Shown piece after piece: positions 37,245 through 45,237 of a DNA stretch of 64,000 nt; positions within the stretch are counted from its first letter, which is position 1, and every line of letters begins with the position of its first letter. The notes beneath the pieces were generated by a model. The model was given only the letters and a program-made list of their open reading frames with translations. It was not told the DNA's origin and did not search any database. Source of the stretch: SAR324 cluster bacterium (GTDB lineage: Bacteria; SAR324; NAC60-12); the NCBI GenBank assembly GCA_015232315.1, contig JADFZZ010000026.1:1-64000 (forward strand), in the 5' to 3' direction. The position numbers and the translations under genes are program-made.

Positions 37245-37685
37245 ATGAATCTGGTGGATTTGTTACTGGCCGCTGAAAAAAAAGCCAGTCTGGTGCAAGA
37301 CTTTGTCAAATTGATTGACGCGGAAGTGGAAGCTAAAAAAGGCTTGGGTGGGATGGCCATCAAAACCGTGTATAAACTGGCCAACAGCGTGAATGCAAAT
37401 CTGGTCCCTGAGGCCTTGAATAACTTGCTACCGGAGTTTATTCAGGCCTTGAATCCTTTTTATGAAAAGTTCAAACAGACTCAGGAACAAAGTTTTACGG
37501 CCTTCATCCAAAACAAAGCCAATGAAGTGACCAACGCGTTGTTATCTGTGACTGACCAGCGTGCGGCCCGAACCCATCATAAAACGCTGAAAGCCGGCTA
37601 TGAAAAACTAAGATCTACGGCTGAAACTCAGGTCAATACAGCCTTGCCCAAGGTGGCTGGGATCATCGAAAAATATATCAAATAA
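37245..37685 (+). CDS. DUF6918-like protein
   Basis: A 146-residue, mostly helical soluble protein. ATG 37245 has TTAGGAG upstream; an earlier ATG at 37227 has none. Segments such as LVQDFVKLIDAEVEAKKGLGG, the Ala-rich KLANSV, a middle FYEKF and HHKTLKAGYEKLR match a conserved bacterial family of unknown function that I recall as DUF6918. It is followed 18 nt later by the YgfZ-type gene in the same direction, so they may share a transcript. Confidence 0.7.
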   Translation: MNLVDLLLAAEKKASLVQDFVKLIDAEVEAKKGLGGMAIKTVYKLANSVNANLVPEALNNLLPEFIQALNPFYEKFKQTQEQSFTAFIQNKANEVTNALLSVTDQRAARTHHKTLKAGYEKLRSTAETQVNTALPKVAGIIEKYIK

Positions 37686-37703
37686 TTATTGCATTCAGGG
37701 GTT

Positions 37704-38753
37704 ATGGAGGCTTATCCAGAGATAGACGCGTTACATCAGGAACATGGTGCCCGGTTGATTGAAGTGGGTTCCATGCTGTTGCCTTTGCAGTATGCCGACA
37801 GCCCTGATCTGGAGATCCGCAGAATCCTGGAAAAGTCGGCGTTGATCGATCTGAGGGCTTTTGAGTTGATCCGGGTTCAGGGACCGGATGCCATGACTTT
37901 TTTGCAGGGCATGGTGACCAATGATCTGAAACAACTCAGTCCGGGCGGCTTGCAACATCAACTTCTGTGCAATAACAAAGGCAAGATTCTATATCATCTG
38001 GATGTGTTGCAGATGGCTCAGGAGGATTATATTCTTGTTTGTGATCCGGAAGAGGCAAAACTGGTGGGAAACCATCTCTATCATTTTCTGATCCGGGAGG
38101 ATCTTGAAATGTCCTTGATGACGCCTCACTGGCTGCGATGTGATTTGATCGGTCCCCTGGTTTTTCAGTGGTTATCAACTCAAAATTACCACGATGACCA
38201 CGGAATCTGGGAATTTCAGGGCATTCAGGTATTGACAGGCCGTGAACAGTGGGGAACTCTTCCCCGGCTTGTGTGCCTTGTGCCGGCGGAAGATTATGTG
38301 CGTTTTCTGAAAACTGTGCTGGCGGCCCACCATGATATCGGATTGGCCGGACTGGAAGCTCTTGAACAAATTCGTATTTATCAGGGCATCCCTCGGGCTG
38401 GTGTTGATTACAACCAGGAGCATTTTCCTCAGGAAGCCGGTTTAGCCGATCATGTCTCTTACAACAAAGGGTGTTATCTGGGGCAGGAACCACATGCCAG
38501 AATGCATTATCGTGGTCATCCAAACCGTTTGTTGGTGCCCATTTCATGGGAGGGCACCATGTCACTTCAGGCAGGGCATGTGTTGTATGCGGGGAATGAG
38601 GAAGCCGGGTTGGTGACCAGTGTCAGTCAGATCAGAAATGAAGCCGGCACGATGAGAGGAATGGCCATGATCAGGCAAACGCTTGTCAAGGAACAGCGCC
38701 CTCTGGCACTGATTCCAGATGGTGCTTCAGTGATCTGCATTGTGGCGGGATGA
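37704..38753 (+). CDS. ygfZ: YgfZ/GcvT-like folate-binding protein
   Basis: A 349-residue member of the aminomethyltransferase-like fold. The signature KGCYLGQEPHARMHYRG with the conserved Cys is the YgfZ motif. Other typical parts are FLQGMVTNDLKQL near the N-terminus and GIPRAGVDYNQEHFPQEAGL. YgfZ uses folate to help repair or assemble certain Fe-S clusters. ATG 37704 is preferred over an in-frame TTG 15 nt upstream. It is convergent with the exonuclease-like gene. Confidence 0.9.
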   Translation: MEAYPEIDALHQEHGARLIEVGSMLLPLQYADSPDLEIRRILEKSALIDLRAFELIRVQGPDAMTFLQGMVTNDLKQLSPGGLQHQLLCNNKGKILYHLDVLQMAQEDYILVCDPEEAKLVGNHLYHFLIREDLEMSLMTPHWLRCDLIGPLVFQWLSTQNYHDDHGIWEFQGIQVLTGREQWGTLPRLVCLVPAEDYVRFLKTVLAAHHDIGLAGLEALEQIRIYQGIPRAGVDYNQEHFPQEAGLADHVSYNKGCYLGQEPHARMHYRGHPNRLLVPISWEGTMSLQAGHVLYAGNEEAGLVTSVSQIRNEAGTMRGMAMIRQTLVKEQRPLALIPDGASVICIVAG

Positions 38754-38757
38754 GTTG

Positions 38758-39363
38758 TCAGAACAGGGACATTTGCTGAACTTCTTTTTTCGGGGTTTCC
38801 TTGTTCCATTCAACTTTTACAGATTTGACACCACTGCGAGAGTCATACAGCAATTCCTGATGTTTGAGAGCATACTGATAAACATCGCGTGTGACCTCCA
38901 CATCAATTTTGCAATATTCAATGATTTTATCGAGTTTCCCTTCTTTATACCACTGAAGGGCCTGTAGTCCGTCAGCGGATTTTCCAGTACCAAGGGTTGG
39001 TCGGGCAATGGCATCCAGTTTGAGACGGTGCCCCAGAATTTTACTGATTTCTGTGAGCATATCCAGATTGGGAAGTGCCATCAGTTCCGCATAGAGTTGA
39101 TTTCGTTCCTGTTGGTTGGCGTGACGGGCTCCTGCGACAACTCTGTAATCAAAACCAATATGGTTGAAGCCTACAATCAGTTCCACTTTTTTGAAATGAT
39201 CAATGAGATCCTGGACCTGGTTATCAAGATACACATGAAACTGTGAATCCAGAGAATCCCAGACGATGCCAACAGACATGCCCATGTCCATGATGTTGTT
39301 CCATCCGCCGACTTCATCCGCGGAATACTTACTTTCCAGATCAAAATATAGAATACGTTTCAT
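38758..39363 (-). CDS. DEDDh-type ribonuclease H-like 3'-5' exonuclease
   Basis: A 201-residue protein with the exonuclease core motifs: ExoI-like YFDLES (Asp and Glu), ExoII-like GFNHIGFDYRVV, and ExoIII-like YCKIDVEVTRDVY. This corresponds to the RNase_H_2 / YprB-like group sometimes found fused to helicases. It may trim DNA or RNA 3' ends. The C-terminal tail ends in QMSLF, which resembles a sliding-clamp-binding peptide (QxxLF); interaction with the beta clamp is plausible but unproven. No clear ribosome-binding site precedes ATG 39363. Confidence 0.8.
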   Translation of the reverse strand: MKRILYFDLESKYSADEVGGWNNIMDMGMSVGIVWDSLDSQFHVYLDNQVQDLIDHFKKVELIVGFNHIGFDYRVVAGARHANQQERNQLYAELMALPNLDMLTEISKILGHRLKLDAIARPTLGTGKSADGLQALQWYKEGKLDKIIEYCKIDVEVTRDVYQYALKHQELLYDSRSGVKSVKVEWNKETPKKEVQQMSLF

Positions 39364-39395
39364 AGTTTTATACAATCAAAGGTTAAAGACGGAAT

Positions 39396-40085
39396 ATGCA
39401 ACTGACAGATTATTATAAACTTCTGCAAATTACACACGATGTATCAGCAGATGAAATTCGTAAAGCATTTCGACGTGAAGCAAAAAAATATCATCCTGAT
39501 TTGTATCAGGGGCATGATCAGAATGAGATGCGACGACGGCAAAAGCATTTTGTTCTGCTCACACAGGCGTATGAAGTCCTGAGTGATCCCCGATCCAGAA
39601 AGGAATATGATTCCAAATGGCAGGTGGTTTACGGTCAGAAAACAAAAACAACACAACAAAAAACATATACAAATACAAGTCATTCTTGGGACAAATCAGG
39701 TGGAACCTCATTCCGGAAAACGGGACCGGCTCAATTCACTCCAGAGGAAGAGGAGTCGCTGGAAGATATTCTGGAGGATGTTGAAGAGCTTCTCAAAAAA
39801 TTTGGTTTGACCTTGAAAGATCCGCTTGACCTCCTGGTCAACTGGGCAAAACATTTTTTTCAGATGTTTGTCGATGCATGGAATGACGATGGCTCTCCCA
39901 GGGAGAACGCGTCCTCCTCCACAAAACGGGAAACAACCGGCCATTCGATGTTTCAGGACATTGAAGAAGAACTTCAACGCATGAAACAGACTTATCAGGG
40001 GCAACAGAACAACCGTTCTCAGGGATTTCAGAACAGCGAAATTGAGCGGGAATTGAACGAACTGAAACGAAAGCATAAAAAGTGA
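39396..40085 (+). CDS. J-domain protein (DnaJ-like)
   Basis: A 229-residue protein with an N-terminal J domain at about 4-72 (DYYKLLQI, HPD in KKYHPDLY, YEVLSDPRSRKEYD). No Gly/Phe or zinc domain follows, so it is not canonical DnaJ. The rest is polar with one amphipathic, partly hydrophobic stretch (LLVNWAKHFFQMFVDAW) and a Lys-rich end. It should recruit and stimulate an Hsp70. It is divergent from the exonuclease-like gene. Confidence 0.85.
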   Translation: MQLTDYYKLLQITHDVSADEIRKAFRREAKKYHPDLYQGHDQNEMRRRQKHFVLLTQAYEVLSDPRSRKEYDSKWQVVYGQKTKTTQQKTYTNTSHSWDKSGGTSFRKTGPAQFTPEEEESLEDILEDVEELLKKFGLTLKDPLDLLVNWAKHFFQMFVDAWNDDGSPRENASSSTKRETTGHSMFQDIEEELQRMKQTYQGQQNNRSQGFQNSEIERELNELKRKHKK

Positions 40086-40127
40086 CCGCTCCCCGGGAGC
40101 ATTGATTTTATCCTATCAGGAGTCAGC

Positions 40128-41066
40128 ATGGAACAATCTTCAAAAACACAAAAAATAGTGGTGCTCATTCCTTGTCTGAATGAAGAAATTACAATTGGCA
40201 AAGTCATTCAGGATTTCAAACAGCATTTGCCTGAAGCCGAGATTGTCGTATTTGACAATAACAGCACGGATCGCACGGCAGAAATCGCTCGACAGGAAGG
40301 TGCGGTCGTCATCCGTGAAAGCAGGAGGGGCAAAGGTTTTGTGGTGGCATCCATGTTTCGCAAAGTACAGGCCGACTATTACATCATGGTGGATGGCGAT
40401 GACACCTATATGGCATCGCAAGTGAGAGATCTGCTGAAACCCCTGCTGGAGGATGACGCCGATATGGTGGTGGCTACACGGCTGAATGTGTATGAGGAAA
40501 AATCATTCCGGCCCCTGCATGTGTTTGGAAACAATCTGGTACGATCACTGGTGAACTGGATTTTTGACAGCAATCTTCGTGACATCATGTCTGGCTATCG
40601 GGCAATGACTCGTGAAGTGGTGCTCAATGTGCCCGTTTTGTCCTCAGGCTTTGAGGTGGAAACCGAAATGACCATCCGGACTCTGGATTACGGATACCGG
40701 ATTCAGGAAGTTCCTGTACCCTACAAGGAACGTCCGGAAGGTTCTTTTTCAAAACTTAGAACCTTTCACGATGGGTTCAGGGTCCTGTCTACCATCGGAA
40801 CGATTGCCAAGGCTTACAAACCGTTTACTTTTTTTGGAGTGTTCGCTCTTATGTTTTTCGGTATGGGGATGCTGACCGGAATTGAAGTGATACTTGACTA
40901 TCTGGAAGATATGTATGTCAATAAGGTTCCTACCGCGATTCTGGCATCAGGGTTCATGATCCTGGGATTTGGCAGCCTGGGAATTGGTATTATCCTGCAC
41001 ACTTTGAATGATCGTTTCAAGGAATTGACCCGTTTGGCACAAAAAAATGTTCATCAGGAGCGTTGA
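40128..41066 (+). CDS. Glycosyltransferase family 2, DPM1-like, with membrane tail
   Basis: A 312-residue GT-A enzyme. The N-terminal domain has VVLIPCLNEEITIGKVI, FDNNSTDRTAEIA, the metal-binding DGDDTY and a conserved region SGYRAMTREVV. Two TMs (about 236-258 and 270-295) anchor the C-terminus. This layout matches polyprenyl-phosphate glycosyltransferases that make undecaprenyl-P-sugars. The neighbouring dapA gene starts 25 nt later in the same direction. Confidence 0.88.
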   Translation: MEQSSKTQKIVVLIPCLNEEITIGKVIQDFKQHLPEAEIVVFDNNSTDRTAEIARQEGAVVIRESRRGKGFVVASMFRKVQADYYIMVDGDDTYMASQVRDLLKPLLEDDADMVVATRLNVYEEKSFRPLHVFGNNLVRSLVNWIFDSNLRDIMSGYRAMTREVVLNVPVLSSGFEVETEMTIRTLDYGYRIQEVPVPYKERPEGSFSKLRTFHDGFRVLSTIGTIAKAYKPFTFFGVFALMFFGMGMLTGIEVILDYLEDMYVNKVPTAILASGFMILGFGSLGIGIILHTLNDRFKELTRLAQKNVHQER

Positions 41067-41091
41067 ATAAAATTATTTTGAGAGTTTCAAT

Positions 41092-41994
41092 ATGGAAAAC
41101 ATAAGAGCAGCAAGTTTGATCACCGCGATAAAAACTCCCTATCTGCTGGATGGTGAGATTGACATAGAGGCTTACGATAGTTTGGTGGAATTTCAGATTC
41201 AGCATGGTGTGGATGGCATCATTGTCGGTGGAACCACAGGTGAAGGACACCTGATGGATTGGGAAGAACATCTGATGCTGATTTCTCACAGTGTCCACAA
41301 GTTCGGACACAAGTTGCTGATCATCGGCAACACAGGAAGCAACAACACCTATGAAGCCATAAAGGCCACTCATTTTGGTTTTGCTTCAGGGATGCATGCC
41401 TCCCTGCAGATCAATCCGTATTATGGAAAAACTTCCAGAGCCGGTTTGCTGACACATTTCCAGAAAGTGTTGGATCTGGGGCCGGCGATTGTTTACAATG
41501 TACCTGGTCGTACCGGTCAGGACCTGGTTCCGGAGGTGATGCTGAAACTGGCTGAACATGCCAATTTCGCGGGAATCAAGGAGTGTACCGGCAGTGACCG
41601 GATCAAGAGCTATGAAGATCGGGGAATTGCCTGCTGGTCTGGCAATGATGATGACAGCTTTACCAGTCGGTATGAGTCACGGTCACATGGTGTGATTTCC
41701 GTGACAAGCAATCTGGTGCCGGGTTTGATGAAACGGTTGATGAAAGAAAAAGATGAGGCTCTGAAAATTCGACTGATGCCGTTGATTTCATGGTTGTTCA
41801 GTGAACCAAATCCAATCCCGCTAAATACGGCCATGTCCATGTTGGGATGCGCCAAACCTGTGATACGTCTGCCTTATGTGCCGCTGGATCGGACCATGAG
41901 ACAAAAAGGAGTCGAAATTCTTCAGTCCTTTCAGGGAGAACTTCCTGGAACGACAATCAATGTGATGGAAGATGAAGCATTTATCCTGTTGTAG
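41092..41994 (+). CDS. dapA: 4-hydroxy-tetrahydrodipicolinate synthase, plant-type
   Basis: A 300-residue TIM-barrel aldolase condensing pyruvate with aspartate semialdehyde in lysine/diaminopimelate synthesis. Schiff-base Lys163 in AGIKECTGSDR, Tyr135 in IVYNVPGRTGQD, and the GGTTGEG substrate loop are present. The remainder follows the plant plastid enzyme closely (IGNTGSN, HASLQINPYYGKTS, WSGNDD, VISVTSNLVPGLM, EPNPIPLNTA, RLPYVPL) rather than the E. coli or Bacillus form. It lies far from lysA, which is in this window on the other strand. Confidence 0.93.
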   Translation: MENIRAASLITAIKTPYLLDGEIDIEAYDSLVEFQIQHGVDGIIVGGTTGEGHLMDWEEHLMLISHSVHKFGHKLLIIGNTGSNNTYEAIKATHFGFASGMHASLQINPYYGKTSRAGLLTHFQKVLDLGPAIVYNVPGRTGQDLVPEVMLKLAEHANFAGIKECTGSDRIKSYEDRGIACWSGNDDDSFTSRYESRSHGVISVTSNLVPGLMKRLMKEKDEALKIRLMPLISWLFSEPNPIPLNTAMSMLGCAKPVIRLPYVPLDRTMRQKGVEILQSFQGELPGTTINVMEDEAFILL

Positions 41995-41998
41995 ACTC

Positions 41999-42925
41999 TC
42001 AGAAATCAACGATATAGGCTACAACGACGGACATGGTGAGCGGAACATAAAGGTAATGTGACGTGTCAACCCAGATTGAGTTGATTTCCCCGTTCACATA
42101 CAGGTTCCCCCAGCGTCCTCCAGCAAAGACACTGCCTGATGTTGACAGGCGATCCTCACTGAACCGGTTCAGCTCACAACTGCTTATCATTGCTTCCAGG
42201 GCCTGTTGTTTGGGAATACTTTTTTTGACAAGCGCGATTCCGGCTTCATGACAGTCGGAATTGCTGTTTTTGACATATTCAGTGATGTAGGCATGGCCAC
42301 GCATGGAAAGTAATCCCAGGCCACCGCCAATGCCCATGCTCAGATAACGGTCAGGTGTTTCATCACGGGCGCCAATGGAATAAAACAGTCGAGGCGTGAA
42401 GAACAGCATCTGTGCTGAAATGAACGTGCCCAGATCTACCTCAATTTGCTGAATGGCCTCAGCCTGAATATCTCTCAATACGAGTTGCCTGAACGCAAAA
42501 AAATCTGAATATCCAAATGAAAAATCATAGCCGAAATTACTTTCTCCAAGGAAACTGCTTTGTAATAGAATGTTATAGTTCAGAGATGGAATGAAATAGC
42601 CGGAAAACAAAGCCGCACTGTGCGTTTTTTTGTGGATGATGGCTGGTGTCGCTTTCTTCAGGGCACCACCTATGATCAAGGAGGAACCAGATAATAAATG
42701 GCTCACGGCTTTGACACAGCGAGATTCTTTTAATTTTTGATGCAGTTCCACACAGGATTGTACCTGGTCGTCTTCAATACCAAGTTTATTTTTAAGGGTG
42801 TCTTGAAGTTGCCCCAGTGTATCAGGCGTACTTTCTTGAATTTTGTCTGCGATGGAGGAAGGTTCTGCTGAAAAAGCCGGAGAACTTTGAAGAAAAAACA
42901 GTATTAAAAACAGTAGAACAGGCAT
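41999..42925 (-). CDS. Exported protein of unknown function, cysteine-containing
   Basis: A 308-residue protein from ATG 42925 (AGG upstream) with a signal peptide ending SPAFSA. An in-frame start 72 nt earlier would add residues before the signal. The mature part begins with a helical region containing two Cys (SCVELHQ, SRCVKAV) and two more later (SDCHEAG, SSCEL), suggesting disulfides in the periplasm. The middle and end are rich in aromatic beta-strand-like segments (FGYDFSFGYSDFFAF), which could fit an outer-membrane or lipid-facing protein. I do not recognise it. It is convergent with dapA (4 nt). Confidence 0.6.
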   Translation of the reverse strand: MPVLLFLILFFLQSSPAFSAEPSSIADKIQESTPDTLGQLQDTLKNKLGIEDDQVQSCVELHQKLKESRCVKAVSHLLSGSSLIIGGALKKATPAIIHKKTHSAALFSGYFIPSLNYNILLQSSFLGESNFGYDFSFGYSDFFAFRQLVLRDIQAEAIQQIEVDLGTFISAQMLFFTPRLFYSIGARDETPDRYLSMGIGGGLGLLSMRGHAYITEYVKNSNSDCHEAGIALVKKSIPKQQALEAMISSCELNRFSEDRLSTSGSVFAGGRWGNLYVNGEINSIWVDTSHYLYVPLTMSVVVAYIVDF

Positions 42926-43044
42926 AGCCGGACCTAGAAAATATTCAACAAAGAAATTAGTTCCCTTTTGTATAAAAGCCCTTGTGCAATTTTTCAAGGC
43001 TTGCCAAAATTCTCTGGAAAAATATGTGAAACCTTAAAAAGGAC

Positions 43045-43637
43045 ATGATGAAACGTTTGATCAATCCGCTCATTGATTGTGTGTTTAAGGCTATTTTGGG
43101 GGATCCCGACCACAAGGGAGTTCTGTTCATTGCGCTATCCATGTGCTGGAATTACCCAAATGGAAGAAACCGGAGAATCTACCGTTAGGGCCTGAGGATT
43201 CCTGGCTATATTTTTTTGAGGAAGCCCGGTACTGGGAGAATCTCCCTGAAGAACTTCAACCACTAGAACCTATGAAGGAAGCCATGAACGTACTGAAACG
43301 ATTTGCGGAAAAAGAAGCCGATTATTGGCTGTATGAGGCTCGTCTGGAAGGCCAGCGCCTGCAAAAATTCCGGGAAATGGAAATGGAACGCGTTGAAACT
43401 GGATGGCGACAGGCTGAGAAATCATTGAACATCGCAATTCAGGAAAAACAACAGGCAGAACAGGAAAAACAACAGGCAATTCAGGAAAAACAACAGGCAG
43501 AATGGGAAAAACAACAAGCTGAGCTGGAAAAACAACAAGCCGAGCGGGAAAAACAACAGGCAGAACGGGAAGTCAATCAAATGAGGGAATTGCTCAAACA
43601 GGCGGGACTCTCACCAGACAAGCTACTGAAATCCTGA
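43045..43637 (+). pseudogene. Rpn-family PD-(D/E)XK gene with internal deletion
   Basis: From ATG 43045/43048 the reading starts as an Rpn protein (KRLINPLIDCVFKAILGDPDHKGVLF), then leaves the family and stops. From about 43130, in another frame, the sequence resumes as the C-terminal part of the same family (IHVLELPKWKKPENLP, then EDSWLYFFEEA). The nuclease core between them is missing, so a deletion of roughly 130-150 codons fused the ends out of frame. The C-terminal part also carries a 21-bp tandem repeat. It sits 14 nt before atpI. Confidence 0.75.
43437..43562 (+). repeat. 21-bp tandem repeat, six units
   Basis: Six consecutive 21-bp units encode the heptad xxEKQQA (IQ, EQ, IQ, EW, EL, ER as first pair), followed by a degenerate seventh. 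The product would be a coiled coil at the C-terminus of the Rpn pseudogene. Confidence 0.9.
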
Positions 43638-43651
43638 ATTGAGAATTAGTT

Positions 43652-44053
43652 ATGGAATCTAATCAGATCAACGATGAAGCAATAGAATCTCAGCATCAAC
43701 AGCAACTGGGCCATGTGAATGCCATCTGGAACATATTGGTTGTGGTGAGCCTCATTTTGGTGGGCCTGACGGCAGTGTTCCATCTTGACTTTCTGCCGGG
43801 GACTCTGCTAGGTTGCGCAATCGTTGGACTTAATTTCTACTGGACCCGTCGCATTGTGACCAATGTGTTTTCCAAGGAAAACGTGAAGCGTCGCATGTTG
43901 TTGGTTTATGTGGTCAAATTTGGCTTGTCCATCACTGTCCTGTTTGTGGCAGTGGTTGTTATACAAATCTCAGCCCTCGGGTTGCTGATTGGTTTGTCCA
44001 ACATTGTCATTGCGGTGATTCTTTATGCCATCGCAAGCGTATTCCGATACTAG
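43652..44053 (+). CDS. atpI: ATP synthase subunit I (AtpI-like)
   Basis: A 133-residue protein with four hydrophobic segments, beginning with a polar N-terminus (about 1-22). The segment GTLLGCAIVGLNFYWTRRIV followed by LLVYVVKFGLSI fits ATP synthase I family proteins, which assist c-ring assembly or ion supply. It is directly followed by atpB (27 nt) and atpE. Confidence 0.82.
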   Translation: MESNQINDEAIESQHQQQLGHVNAIWNILVVVSLILVGLTAVFHLDFLPGTLLGCAIVGLNFYWTRRIVTNVFSKENVKRRMLLVYVVKFGLSITVLFVAVVVIQISALGLLIGLSNIVIAVILYAIASVFRY

Positions 44054-44080
44054 AGTCTGTGACTCAATATTCGAGGTCCT

Positions 44081-44863
44081 ATGGTACGAAAAGCTGGTTT
44101 AACCTCGTTGCTTCTTTTCGGTTTTGTTTCAACAGCTCTGGCTTCAGAAGGCGGCTTCACATGGTCCCATCTGCTTCTTGGCTGGCTGGAACATCCGTTG
44201 GTATCAATGGGGGTCGATCCATTACCTATTCTGGACATGCTGTTTGTTGCGGTAGCGATTATTGTATTGGCATACATTGGCGGAAAACCGTTCCGTGAAA
44301 GTGAAATGGTTGAGCCGACAGGCAAAGTTTCGTTATCCTATGTCATGGAAGTGATTGTTTCCGGTATTCTCAATCTGTTGAGCGGAATCATCAAACATGG
44401 TGTCGGGGCGAGAGCATTGCTCCCCTTGCTGGGAACCTATGCGATTTTTATTGCCTGTATGAACCTGCTGGGCCTGGTGCCCGGATTCAATCCTCCGACC
44501 GATCAGTTCAATGTGACCATTGCGCTGGGATTGATTATTTTTGTAGCGACCCATGTTCTTGGCTTCAGGATTCATGGTTCACACTACATTCAGCAGTTTC
44601 TGGGGCCCATTCCATGGCTGTCTCCGTTGATGTTGCCGATTGAACTCATCAGCCATTGTGTACGTCCAATGTCATTGGCCATTCGTTTGTTTGGAAACAT
44701 GACAGGCGATCACAAGGTTGTTGCTGTCTTTACAACGATTGCGGCAATCGCATTGCCCATTCCCTTCATGGGATTGGGTATTTTAGTGTCCGTTTTGCAA
44801 GCATTTGTGTTCGTGGTGTTATCCGCGATTTATTTTGAAGGCGCGATGGGAGAAGCCCATTGA
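44081..44863 (+). CDS. atpB: F0F1 ATP synthase subunit a
   Basis: A 260-residue inner-membrane subunit forming the ion half-channels. The essential Arg lies in the segment VRPMSLAIRLFGNMTGDH. The end reads LQAFVFVVLSAIYFEGAMGEAH, a typical a-subunit finish. GAGG lies 4 nt before ATG. Only atpI, atpB and atpE are present here; the atpFHAGDC genes must be elsewhere, as in several delta-type genomes. Confidence 0.95.
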   Translation: MVRKAGLTSLLLFGFVSTALASEGGFTWSHLLLGWLEHPLVSMGVDPLPILDMLFVAVAIIVLAYIGGKPFRESEMVEPTGKVSLSYVMEVIVSGILNLLSGIIKHGVGARALLPLLGTYAIFIACMNLLGLVPGFNPPTDQFNVTIALGLIIFVATHVLGFRIHGSHYIQQFLGPIPWLSPLMLPIELISHCVRPMSLAIRLFGNMTGDHKVVAVFTTIAAIALPIPFMGLGILVSVLQAFVFVVLSAIYFEGAMGEAH

Positions 44864-44894
44864 TGCCAAAACTTCATTTTGAACAGGAAATAAT

Positions 44895-45194
44895 ATGAAA
44901 AAATTAGCTGTATTGATGTTGGTTATGGTTGCCGCTTCTCCTCTGTATGCCGCTGAGCACGGTGATTTGGCAACTTTTGGAATTGCGTTAGCGGCCTGTT
45001 TGTCTATTGCGATCGCTGCTCTGGGTGGTGCCTGGGGACAGGGAATGGCTGTTAAAGCGGCTCTGGAAGGAATTGCGCGAAATCCTAACGCTGCTGACAA
45101 AATCTTCACCCCAATGATTGTGGGTCTGGCGTTGATCGAGTCACTGGTTATTTACGGTCTGGTGATCGCTTTCATTCTGCAAGGTAAAATCTAA
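44895..45194 (+). CDS. atpE: F0F1 ATP synthase subunit c with sodium-site residues
   Basis: A 99-residue c subunit. A signal-like leader (about 1-20, ending LYAA) precedes the two-helix hairpin. The ion-carrying Glu82 lies in [11 protein letters not shown]; Gln49 (in WGQGM) is exactly 33 residues earlier, Ser83 follows the Glu and Tyr87 is four residues later. These are the positions of Gln32, Glu65, Ser66 and Tyr70 in the sodium c-ring of Ilyobacter. The Thr67 position is Leu here. Sodium coupling is therefore possible but not proven, because some other c subunits share the Gln/Glu/Ser pattern. Confidence 0.93.
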   Translation: MKKLAVLMLVMVAASPLYAAEHGDLATFGIALAACLSIAIAALGGAWGQGMAVKAALEGIARNPNAADKIFTPMIVGLALIESLVIYGLVIAFILQGKI

Positions 45195-45203
45195 TTGACC
45201 TCA

Positions 45204-45223
45204 GCCCCGTTTCCCAACGGGGC
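45204..45223 (+). terminator. Hairpin after atpE
   Basis: GCCCCGTT-TCCC-AACGGGGC forms a perfect 8-bp GC-rich stem directly after the atpE stop, between the convergent atp and kinase units. The T run after it is weak, so it may stop transcription or stabilise the 3' end. Confidence 0.6.
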
Positions 45224-45237
45224 ATTGTGCCCTCAGA

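Noticed and set aside
43437-43562. Regular 21-bp repeats considered as a CRISPR array
   Set aside because: Units are contiguous without spacers, in frame and code for a heptad coiled coil.
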